A DNA stretch of 40,366 nt, taken from NCBI GenBank assembly GCA_003246935.1, contig QKCF01000079.1:1-40366 (forward strand). The letters are read 5' to 3'. The stretch comes from Sunxiuqinia sp. Its GTDB lineage: Bacteria; Bacteroidota; Bacteroidia; Bacteroidales; Prolixibacteraceae. Shown here piece by piece: positions 33,869 to 40,366 of this stretch; the stretch's first letter is position 1, and each line of letters begins with the position of its first letter. Under the pieces are notes generated by a model. That model made no database searches. It saw only the letters and a program-made list of their open reading frames with translations, and was not told where the DNA came from. Made by a program: the position numbers and the translations under genes.

Positions 33869-33985
33869 TGAATGTCATTTTCTTAATGTGTGTGGGAGAA
33901 GACAATAAAATTGTTTTCTAATTATTCTCCTACAGGTGAAGAATTTCACAAATAATTATGCACTTTTTAAAAGTTGATTATTGTA

Positions 33986-34396
33986 ATGAAAAACATACTG
34001 TTTAATTTGGTTCTTTTTATACTAACCTCATGCTCTTCAACTCCAACCGGAAGTGATGCTATAGTCCATTTTAATGACTTGGACTATAATTTTGCATCTA
34101 TTTCTTATATGGAAAATGCCGAGCACAATTTTGAGTTCATTAATACAGGTGGCTATCCTTTAGTTATTTATGACGTAAAAACCTCCTGCGGCTGTACGGT
34201 GCCGGAATGGACAAAGAAACCTATAAAACCAGGTGGCACAGGGGAAATCAAGATTAAATACGATGCTGATTTTCCAGGAGTGTTCCATAAAACCATCAAA
34301 GTGTATTACAACGGGAAAGATTCACCCAAAGAACTGAGCATAAGAGGAGAAGTGGAGTACCCGGATGATTTGGAAGGGACTCTGGATGAGAAATAA
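33986..34396 (+). CDS. DUF1573 lipoprotein
   Basis: From ATG 33986 the protein has 136 residues; an earlier TTG at 33974 is less likely. The lipobox is LFILTSCSS. The body is an immunoglobulin-like DUF1573 domain: FINTGGYPLVIYDVKTSCGC and VPEWTKKPIKPGGTGEIKIK are the family pattern, with the CGC pair. Such proteins are common near thioredoxin-like genes in Bacteroidota, but their function is unknown. It overlaps the signal peptidase gene by 11 bp (34386-34396), so the two are co-translated. Confidence 0.85.
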   Translation: MKNILFNLVLFILTSCSSTPTGSDAIVHFNDLDYNFASISYMENAEHNFEFINTGGYPLVIYDVKTSCGCTVPEWTKKPIKPGGTGEIKIKYDADFPGVFHKTIKVYYNGKDSPKELSIRGEVEYPDDLEGTLDEK

Positions 34397-35573
34397 AATG
34401 ATTGCGGTAATGGGCGGACTTATCCTGTTGGTAGGCTTTCTTACAAGGCTGCTATGGCTGATCCTTTTGCTGGCTTTGGTCATCGGGGTCTATTTGCTGA
34501 TCAATAAGCTAAAAATTGTTCGGAAACCTGTGTGGCTGGGCAGGGGGATAAAATCCGTGTTCATGTTTATATTCGTTTTTTGTGTAGCTATTTCTGTGCG
34601 GCTATTTTTGTTCGAAGTATTTTCGATTCCAAGCGGCTCGATGGAGAATACGTTATTCCCGGGTGATATTATTCTGGTAAATAAATTAACAGTGGGGCCC
34701 AAAATGCCTCGTTCTCCTTTTGAGATTCCGTGGATAAACATGATCTGTGCTCAAAATAAAAAGGCTTGGTCCCGGCGGAACGAGGTGTGGTGGAAGTACC
34801 TAAGACTTAAAGGGATATCTACGGTTCAACGAAATGATGTGGTTGTTTTTCGCCATCCTTATTCAAGGCGACGAGACTTTTTCCTTGTAAAACGCTGTGT
34901 TGGCCTTCCCGGCGATACGGTCCTCATTGACAATTCCACAGTTACAATTAACCGGAATATTCTTGGTGAAGCTCCGGATGCGAAGAAAATATACGATACC
35001 TGGCTAAAACTCTCGAACAATGTTGACCAAACTTTGAAACAAGAGGAAATAGAAATTCTCCCGGGAAATTATTTCGGTAAGAACACAACGGAGTACTTAC
35101 GTTTAAATTTGAGTGCGAAACAGAAAAATACACTTCAAAAGTACAATTTCATCGATTCGATACGAACAGAGCTAATTCCTCATCATGAAGACAATTATGT
35201 GTATAATAAAGACAAAACGATAGACTGGACAATAGCTGATTTTGGACCATTTATTATCCCTGCCAAGGGGATGACTCTTTTATTAACAGAAAAGAATTTC
35301 GCCATTTACAGAAGTGTCATTTCCCGATTGGAAAAAGAAAAATTAGAATTTATTGATGGCGAGTTCTATTTAAAAGGAAAACAAACCGACACGTTTACTT
35401 TTAAACATGATTATTACTTCATGTTAGGCGACAACCGAAATTTCTCAAACGATTCGAGGTTTTGGGGAGTGGTTCCTGAAGAAGAGATCGTCGGTAAGGC
35501 CAGTCTGATCTTATTCAGCACCACACAAAAAAACAAGAATGCTTCAAAAAGAATTTTTAAACCAATAATCTAG
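34386..35573 (+). CDS. lepB: Signal peptidase I with an added periplasmic segment
   Basis: Removes signal peptides from exported proteins at the outer face of the inner membrane. From ATG 34386 the protein has 395 residues; ATGs at 34365 and 34398 are alternatives. Two N-terminal hydrophobic stretches precede the catalytic block FSIPSGSMENTLFPGD (Ser85) and DFFLVKRCVGLPGD (Lys169), and MLGDNRNFSNDSRFWGVV marks box E (about 346-363). About 180 residues separate Lys169 from this box, more than in typical E. coli LepB, and the extra part is charged and AT-rich. The location beside peptide genes suggests it processes their leaders. It is probably not the only signal peptidase of the cell. Confidence 0.88.
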   Translation: MRNKMIAVMGGLILLVGFLTRLLWLILLLALVIGVYLLINKLKIVRKPVWLGRGIKSVFMFIFVFCVAISVRLFLFEVFSIPSGSMENTLFPGDIILVNKLTVGPKMPRSPFEIPWINMICAQNKKAWSRRNEVWWKYLRLKGISTVQRNDVVVFRHPYSRRRDFFLVKRCVGLPGDTVLIDNSTVTINRNILGEAPDAKKIYDTWLKLSNNVDQTLKQEEIEILPGNYFGKNTTEYLRLNLSAKQKNTLQKYNFIDSIRTELIPHHEDNYVYNKDKTIDWTIADFGPFIIPAKGMTLLLTEKNFAIYRSVISRLEKEKLEFIDGEFYLKGKQTDTFTFKHDYYFMLGDNRNFSNDSRFWGVVPEEEIVGKASLILFSTTQKNKNASKRIFKPII

Positions 35574-35592
35574 TTGTAAAACCTAAAAAAGT

Positions 35593-37533
35593 ATGAAGGG
35601 AATATCTCTGTTTATCTTTTGTTTGTTTCTTATTGCGGAAGCATGTACACCCAAGAACATTAAATTCTCAGACGAAGAAAAGGATTTATTTTTAAAATCA
35701 GCGCAAACAATAAATGACCAAATAATCTCCACTAAAATTACGCTATTGCGTTGCTCATTGGATTCAATCGAAACGATCAACAGGATAATTTCCGATTGTA
35801 GTTACAAGACAATTAATGATTCGTCAAAGAAAAAGCTAAATTCACTATTGTCAAATCAAACAGCAAAGCCCCATGTCCTTATTGACAAGGAGTATATATC
35901 CTCTAGCTTCCTTCAGGCCCAGGATAGTTTAGCTTTTTGGGCATTATCCAAGTCTGAGTGGAGAAATGAAATTTCTGTTAACGACTTTGTTGAGTATATT
36001 CTCCCTTACAAGCAAGAATTAGAATTTGTTGACAATTGGAGGGATTCGCTTTTATCAAGTTATTCCAATTTGGTTTTGCAACAACCTATTCTTAATAATT
36101 TAGATAGCCTGTACTCTTTTCTCCGGAATGGTATCTTTTGGTCTCTATCAAGCAAATTCGAAATAAAGAGTTTGTATCCGTCTGAAAGCAATTTTACGTG
36201 GCTTAATTACAGCGCAGAAGGTGATTGTGTTGCCAGAAGCCGATTAATGATTTATTACTTGAGAGCTGCTGGTGCTCCAGCGACTTTCGACTACATTCCA
36301 GCATGGGGAAATAGGACTTATGCCAGACATGCTTATGTAGGACTCGCAAACAAAAAGATTCAGGTTGACAAATTACTAGATAACGCTAATGACACATTGA
36401 ATTTAGTTGATAACCTGAATGCAGCGATGCAGCCCAAAAACAGACCTAATTTTCACAACGATGAGATTCCTCCTTACTTGACTATCCAGTACGAAAAAAC
36501 TATTCCTAAGGTCTATCGTCGGACATGGAGCATCCAGCCGGAAATAGCGCAAATAATGAATAGAGTGCCGAAAGATCAGTTATATACAAAATTAATTCAA
36601 CCCAATATGCTGGATGTAACCCAAGAATATTTAGTGACCGCAAGTATAGATATGTGGCATAATCCTTTTGAAGGGGTTAAAATCGGCTATCTCGCTACTT
36701 TCGATACTAATGGATGGCGCCCAGTTAGTTTTGCTCCATTTAATTCGCTCGGAGTTGCTCAATTTAGGAAACTGGGAAAAAATATTCTTTACATGCCGAT
36801 GGCCTGTAATAGGCAAGATTTGATTCCAATTGGTAGACCGTTTATTTTAGACAGCCTAGGTCGAAAACGTGAGTTAAAATGCAATATAAATAACAAAATC
36901 AATATGAAACTTTTTCGAAAATATCCACTGTTCTCATATACTGCATCTCATGTTAAAAGTTTAAAAGATTGCATTATTTGGGGCTCGAATGATCGGGAGT
37001 TTGAGACGAAGGAACAACTTGCCATAGTCGACAAATATCCCTTTTTTGTCGAGCAATTTGAAATTAAAACAAACAATAGATATCGGTTCATAAAATTAGG
37101 ATCGAGCAAAAATAAGAAAATCCGACTGGCCTATTTGACTTGCTTTTCGGATAGTGGTGGCAATAAAATACAACATTTTGATGCTCGTTTTCTTAACGGA
37201 GAATTAGATGAAAGATTCCAAAGACTATATGAAAATAATTTTGATAGTTATCTGGTAAGTAATGAATTTGTAATGGATCTAGGAAAGCCTACTCAGATAA
37301 CAGAAGTTCAATTGTGTCCAAGAAATGATACTAATTATATTATCCCAGGAAACAATTATGAATTATTATTCTGGAATGACGGATGGCATTCCGCTGGGCA
37401 AAAAAAGGCGACTGACTATTTTCTCAATTATGAGGACATCCCGTCTGAAACGATATATTGGCTTAGGTGTTTAACAGAAGGAAAAGAAGAAAGAGTATTT
37501 ACATACGAAAATGGGAAACAAATTTGGTGGTAG
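35593..37533 (+). CDS. Lipoprotein with transglutaminase-like domain
   Basis: The 646 residues have a lipoprotein signal (IFCLFLIAEACTPKN). A helical N-terminal part precedes the transglutaminase-like core: NYSAEGDCVARSRLMIYYLR with Cys212, YARHAYVGL with His246 and KIQVDKLLDN with Asp259, a plausible Cys-His-Asp triad. The C-terminal 350 residues are beta-rich, including a stretch like a galactose-binding or discoidin-type fold (about 570-640). The reaction could be peptide cross-linking, cleavage or non-catalytic binding; sequence does not tell. It follows signal peptidase I by 19 bp in the same direction, and may be the last gene of the locus. Confidence 0.7.
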   Translation: MKGISLFIFCLFLIAEACTPKNIKFSDEEKDLFLKSAQTINDQIISTKITLLRCSLDSIETINRIISDCSYKTINDSSKKKLNSLLSNQTAKPHVLIDKEYISSSFLQAQDSLAFWALSKSEWRNEISVNDFVEYILPYKQELEFVDNWRDSLLSSYSNLVLQQPILNNLDSLYSFLRNGIFWSLSSKFEIKSLYPSESNFTWLNYSAEGDCVARSRLMIYYLRAAGAPATFDYIPAWGNRTYARHAYVGLANKKIQVDKLLDNANDTLNLVDNLNAAMQPKNRPNFHNDEIPPYLTIQYEKTIPKVYRRTWSIQPEIAQIMNRVPKDQLYTKLIQPNMLDVTQEYLVTASIDMWHNPFEGVKIGYLATFDTNGWRPVSFAPFNSLGVAQFRKLGKNILYMPMACNRQDLIPIGRPFILDSLGRKRELKCNINNKINMKLFRKYPLFSYTASHVKSLKDCIIWGSNDREFETKEQLAIVDKYPFFVEQFEIKTNNRYRFIKLGSSKNKKIRLAYLTCFSDSGGNKIQHFDARFLNGELDERFQRLYENNFDSYLVSNEFVMDLGKPTQITEVQLCPRNDTNYIIPGNNYELLFWNDGWHSAGQKKATDYFLNYEDIPSETIYWLRCLTEGKEERVFTYENGKQIWW

Positions 37534-37817
37534 GGAATTGGTTGGTAACTGGTCGATATATTGGAGTTAGTGTTTTGCATCTTTTATCGACGACATCATC
37601 AGAACAAGAACGAATAATCTTGGCAGTAGTTTCATGGCGTCGTCACTTGATCCCAGATAGGAAATATTTAAGGCAGTGGTTTTGGAATAGTTTGATCAAA
37701 TAATTAGGAGATTGTCTTACACGATATTTTCATCGAGGTTTAAAATCAGGAAAGTTAAATTCGATATTTGCTTGTTTGTTTTGTATTTACTTACTTTGCG
37801 TAAAATACTAAGGCATT
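37534..37817. other. Intergenic region after the transglutaminase gene
   Basis: No gene is supported. A frame at 37467-37703 overlaps the transglutaminase gene and lacks a plausible start, so it is left out. TTACTTTG at 37791-37798, 20 bp before the next ATG, is one mismatch from TAnnTTTG and may be the promoter of the small ORF. Confidence 0.45.
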
Positions 37818-37976
37818 ATGGCTATTGCAATTAAAAGTATACCAACTTTGAAAAGTAAGGATGCAAAGGTCTTTGTGAAAAAGGCCTCGAAAACTTCTGT
37901 TAAACGTGCTTCTGTCAATTTCAGTAAGCAGGTTGAGGTTAGCCATGCCATTTTGAAAAAAGCAAATATGCGCTAA
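37818..37976 (+). CDS. 52-residue basic protein, putative antitoxin partner of the GNAT protein
   Basis: The frame runs from ATG 37818 to TAA 37976 and codes for 52 residues starting MAIAIKSIPTLKSKDAKVF and ending ILKKANMR. The protein is basic, with a short helical C-terminal half (VNFSKQVEVSHAILKKA). It is not a clear ribbon-helix-helix antitoxin. The GNAT gene begins 10 bp after its stop, the order typical of antitoxin-then-toxin pairs such as TacA-TacT and AtaR-AtaT. I recall this small-protein/GNAT pairing in other Bacteroidota genomes but cannot confirm it here. The antitoxin role is inference. Confidence 0.6.
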   Translation: MAIAIKSIPTLKSKDAKVFVKKASKTSVKRASVNFSKQVEVSHAILKKANMR

Positions 37977-37986
37977 AAAAGGCGGT

Positions 37987-38586
37987 ATGGGATTTCTTGC
38001 TGAAAAATGCACCTTTTCCGTATTCGATCAGGAAATTCTGGATACTTCTTATCCTTTCAATTGCGGGCATGCCGATTTAAATGATTTTTTCGCCAACGAT
38101 TCAGTTAATTATTCCAGAGAACTTTTAGGAAAGAGCTATTGTTTTCGGTTAGATGAAAAGCCGGAGATTGTCGTATGTGCTTTTACAATTTCAAACGATA
38201 GTATAAAGGCGAATACGCTTCCCAATAATAGGAAAAAGAAAGTTTCGAAGAAGATTCCAAGGCAAAAGCACTTTAAGAGCTATCCAGCGGTACTTATTGG
38301 CCGCCTCGGCGTGAATACAGATTATAAACGTTTGGGTCTTGGACGCGAATTGATGGATTTTATCAAGGCATGGTTTATTGATACGAATAATAAAACCGGG
38401 TGTCGTTTTGTAGTAGTTGATTCCTATAACGAAGAGGAACCATTGGTTTACTATCAAAAAAACGACTTTGAGTTTCTCTTCTCAACAGAAGAACAGGAAA
38501 AGCAATATATGGGACTAGATAAAGATGACGAACTAAAAACGCGGCTCATGTATTTTGATTTGATTGTTTTGAGTGCATTGCTTTAG
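37987..38586 (+). CDS. GNAT acetyltransferase, TacT/AtaT-like toxin candidate
   Basis: The 199 residues have an N-terminal FNCGHADLNDFFANDSVNYS stretch that matches the F-x-CG-x-LN-x-FL pattern of TacT-type toxins. The GNAT core follows, with YPAVLIGRLGVNTDYKRLGL and the acetyl-CoA loop RLGLGREL (115-122), then the C-terminal YYQKNDFEFLF. TacT and AtaT toxins acetylate the amino acid of aminoacyl-tRNA and stop translation. The 52-residue gene upstream would be the antitoxin. A detoxifying or protein N-acetyltransferase role is the main alternative. Confidence 0.75.
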   Translation: MGFLAEKCTFSVFDQEILDTSYPFNCGHADLNDFFANDSVNYSRELLGKSYCFRLDEKPEIVVCAFTISNDSIKANTLPNNRKKKVSKKIPRQKHFKSYPAVLIGRLGVNTDYKRLGLGRELMDFIKAWFIDTNNKTGCRFVVVDSYNEEEPLVYYQKNDFEFLFSTEEQEKQYMGLDKDDELKTRLMYFDLIVLSALL

Positions 38587-39010
38587 GAGAATCCGTATTC
38601 AACTGTTACGAATTTGCAGGTTGAATTAATAGTATGTGGTGCACTGTAAGAATTATGTGGAAATTGCTTCTCATCTCAGAGCACCCTGGATCACGCACTG
38701 GGTGCCCCTGCAACGTTACACAAGTCCACAAAAATCCCCCAACCACCCGTTTGAGGTGCAAGGCTATGTGTTTTACGGCCATTGCCTGAGGACGCTTCAC
38801 TCCATTCGCTGCAGGACACTTCGGCGCTACGCTATCGCGTAACTGCCTCCGTACCTTCGCTCTTTGCGTTCAGCCACCTCGGCAACCCATGCAAGCTTGC
38901 TACCTCTAATCCATTCCACTCCATTGCATTCCGTTTCATTCCTTTCCGGCAACAAACTTGCCTTTCCCTCCCAAACCAGCGGCAGCCCTGCGGTATTGTC
39001 CATCCCGTAA
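38587..39010. other. C-rich non-coding block with ATTCC-type short repeats
   Basis: No gene is supported: the frames found on either strand have no recognisable domain and overlap each other. The sequence from about 38680 to 39000 is C-rich on this strand and unlike its AT-rich neighbours. It includes words such as CTTCGGCGCTACGCTATCGC, and a degenerate ATTCC run at about 38908-38947 (ATCCATTCCACTCCATTGCA and on). This may be a mobile or structural repeat. It precedes the AbiEii-like remnant. Confidence 0.5.
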
Positions 39011-39082
39011 GGAAGACAATATCAATTCGAACGCTTTATTGATGAGATCCTCGAGTTTCACAACGGTACCTTTGTTGAATAT
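39011..39082 (+). pseudogene. Remnant of an AbiEii-like nucleotidyltransferase gene
   Basis: In frame with GAT at 39041 the sequence codes RFIDEILEFHNGTFVEY. This parallels EFDEIVEFHNDTFPEH in the intact AbiEii toxin at 14725-15564. Over 42 nt, 39038-39079 matches 15289-15330 at 36 positions (counted by eye). No start, no nucleotidyltransferase motifs and no further homology were seen, so this is a small fragment. It may mark a lost second abiE locus. Confidence 0.6.
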
Positions 39083-39204
39083 GGAGTGATCCGTAAGAGG
39101 CCGATGGGGAGGTTCCCATTGAATACTGGGCAAAGGGACCGTTACTGCCAGACAAGAAAAAACATAAGGTGCGGAGGTTAGATGTTTTATTCGGCGCAAA
39201 TTTC

Positions 39205-39264
39205 GCGGAGAAAGTTCTGCATGCGGAGAATAAACCTTATATTTGTCGCATAAAATGCGGAGAA
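39205..39264 (+). promoter_or_regulatory. Fic promoter with GCGGAGAA direct repeats and a dyad
   Basis: GCGGAGAA occurs at 39205, 39223 and 39257. TATATTTG at 39238-39245 matches the -7 consensus. CGCATAAAATGCG (39247-39259) is a dyad between the -7 element and ATG 39264. The arrangement looks like an operator, perhaps for the winged helix of the Fic protein itself. Confidence 0.55.
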
Positions 39265-40366
39265 TGAATATCTACTTACACCAGAAAGAAAATTGGACAG
39301 ACTTCACATGGGACAACAAGAAAGTGATGATAAAACTTGGTGAAGCCCGAAACCAACAGGGAAGACTTTTAGGTAGAATGGAATCTCTGGGATTTGATCT
39401 GCAAAATGAGGCGGTTTTAAATACGCTGACATTGGATGTTACTAAATCATCTGAAATTGAGGGCGAGTTTTTGGAAATAGAGCAAGTTCGTTCTTCCATT
39501 GCCCGGCGACTCGGAATTGAGATAGCTGGTTCTGTAGAGTTAGAACGTTATGTTGAAGGAGTCGTTGAAATGATGCTTGATGCTACGCAACGATACGATT
39601 TACCCTTGACAAAGGATAGATTATTTGGGTGGCATGCCGCTTTGTTTCCAACAGGCTGGAGTAATCTTTATAAAATTACGGTTGCCGATTGGCGAAGAGA
39701 TTCAACTGGTCCAATGCAAGTCGTATCAGGACCGATGGGAAAAGAAAAAGTTCACTTTCAAGCGCCTAGTTCTGATAGGATTGAATTTGAAATGAGAAAG
39801 TTTTTAGACTGGTTCGAAAGCGACCATGAAATAGACTTAGTCCTTAAGGCGGCTATTGCTCATTTATGGTTTGTATCTATTCATCCTTTCGACGATGGAA
39901 ATGGACGAATAACAAGAGCAATTATCGATATGATGTTGGCTCGTTCAGATAAGAGTATTAGACGATTCTACAGTATGTCAGCTCAAATTAGAGTTGAAAG
40001 GAAACAGTATTATGAAAAACTTGAAAAAGCTCAAAAAGGAAATTCAGATATCACGGAATGGATTTTATGGTTTTTGGAATGCTTGATTAATGCGATAGAT
40101 TCAACAGAAGAGACATTATCAAAAATTCTACATAAAGCGGAATTTTGGAAATTACATTCCACTACTATTCTCAATGACAGACAACAGAAGATAATTAATC
40201 GACTTCTCGATGGATTTGAAGGAAAGTTGACAACCTCAAAATGGGGGAAAATAAATAAATGTTCTCAAGATACTGCACTTCGTGATATTCAAGACTTGAT
40301 TAAAAAAAATATTTTGCAAAAAGAAGCAAGCGGTGGGCGAAGTACAAATTATGAACTAAAAGAAAT
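39264..40366 (+). CDS. Fic-family AMP-transferase (3' end outside window)
   Basis: The frame starts at ATG 39264 and stays open to the window end, 367 codons, close to full length for this subfamily. An N-terminal helical domain carries TKSSEIEGEF, which matches the inhibitory motif (S/T)xxxE(G/N) with Ser62, Glu66 and Gly67 (class II Fic). The active-site motif is IHPFDDGNGRITRA with His207. The last 80 residues (WGKINKCSQDTALRDIQDLI, then LQKEASGGRSTNYELKE) form a winged helix. Fic enzymes usually transfer AMP from ATP to Ser, Thr or Tyr of target proteins. The start is preceded by a -7 element and operator-like repeats. Confidence 0.92.
   Translation, partial: MNIYLHQKENWTDFTWDNKKVMIKLGEARNQQGRLLGRMESLGFDLQNEAVLNTLTLDVTKSSEIEGEFLEIEQVRSSIARRLGIEIAGSVELERYVEGVVEMMLDATQRYDLPLTKDRLFGWHAALFPTGWSNLYKITVADWRRDSTGPMQVVSGPMGKEKVHFQAPSSDRIEFEMRKFLDWFESDHEIDLVLKAAIAHLWFVSIHPFDDGNGRITRAIIDMMLARSDKSIRRFYSMSAQIRVERKQYYEKLEKAQKGNSDITEWILWFLECLINAIDSTEETLSKILHKAEFWKLHSTTILNDRQQKIINRLLDGFEGKLTTSKWGKINKCSQDTALRDIQDLIKKNILQKEASGGRSTNYELKE

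Noticed and set aside
37467-37703. Frame overlapping the end of the transglutaminase gene
   Set aside because: No domain and composition unlike neighbouring genes; overlaps a better-supported gene.
38606-39199. Four overlapping frames of 64-87 residues in the C-rich block
   Set aside because: They overlap each other on both strands, have no domain and reflect the low stop frequency of C-rich sequence.
39272-39499. Minus-strand frame inside fic
   Set aside because: Shadow of the Fic N-terminal region.

Overview
The window looks like a Bacteroidota chromosome, probably Bacteroidales/Marinilabiliales-like. Promoters match the Bacteroidota -7 element TAnnTTTG. Lipoproteins, 6-bladed beta-propeller lipoproteins, DUF1573, NVEALA-like peptides and a Bacteroides-type MobC/MobA pair all point the same way. 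No rRNA, tRNA or CRISPR array was seen.

Region 1 (1-7150) is core genome: the tail of a LytTR response regulator, a 105-bp tandem repeat, fmt, a secreted glucosaminidase with LysM domains, cdd, an RluA-family pseudouridine synthase, panB and dnaK. Clear intrinsic terminators follow fmt, cdd and dnaK.

Region 2 (about 7190-15564) is a mobilizable integrative element inserted just after dnaK. In order it carries a zinc-finger/HTH regulator, a tyrosine recombinase, a membrane protein, an excisionase-like HTH, a DnaD/DnaC-like replication pair, a candidate oriT, mobC, mobA and a membrane mobilization protein. It then has an AbiEi/AbiEii type IV toxin-antitoxin pair with a palindromic operator set in its own promoter. 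There are no conjugation-pore genes, so the element would need a helper. Its right end was not found.

Region 3 (about 15565-37533) is the most interesting part. It is a locus built around three small secreted peptide precursors with related NVEALA-like leaders (17663, 19971, 31750). Two of them head matching three-gene cassettes: peptide, 6-bladed beta-propeller lipoprotein, membrane-anchored CxxC thioredoxin-like protein. The cassettes flank a tight export operon (RND permease, adaptor, outer-membrane factor, second RND permease). Also present are a TPR-transmembrane-HTH regulator, an O-antigen-ligase/TPR membrane protein, a DUF1573 lipoprotein, a signal peptidase I with an extra segment, and a lipoprotein with a transglutaminase-like triad. 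I propose a peptide maturation, export and sensing system. That is inference from gene content and order; no part is proven by sequence alone. The export operon is GC-richer than the AT-rich cassettes beside it, which suggests mosaic assembly.

Region 4 (37534-40366) is a defence/toxin patch: a 52-residue ORF with a TacT-like GNAT acetyltransferase, a C-rich orphan non-coding block, a short remnant of a second AbiEii-like gene that nearly matches the intact one 24 kb away, and a Fic/AMP-transferase gene that runs off the window.
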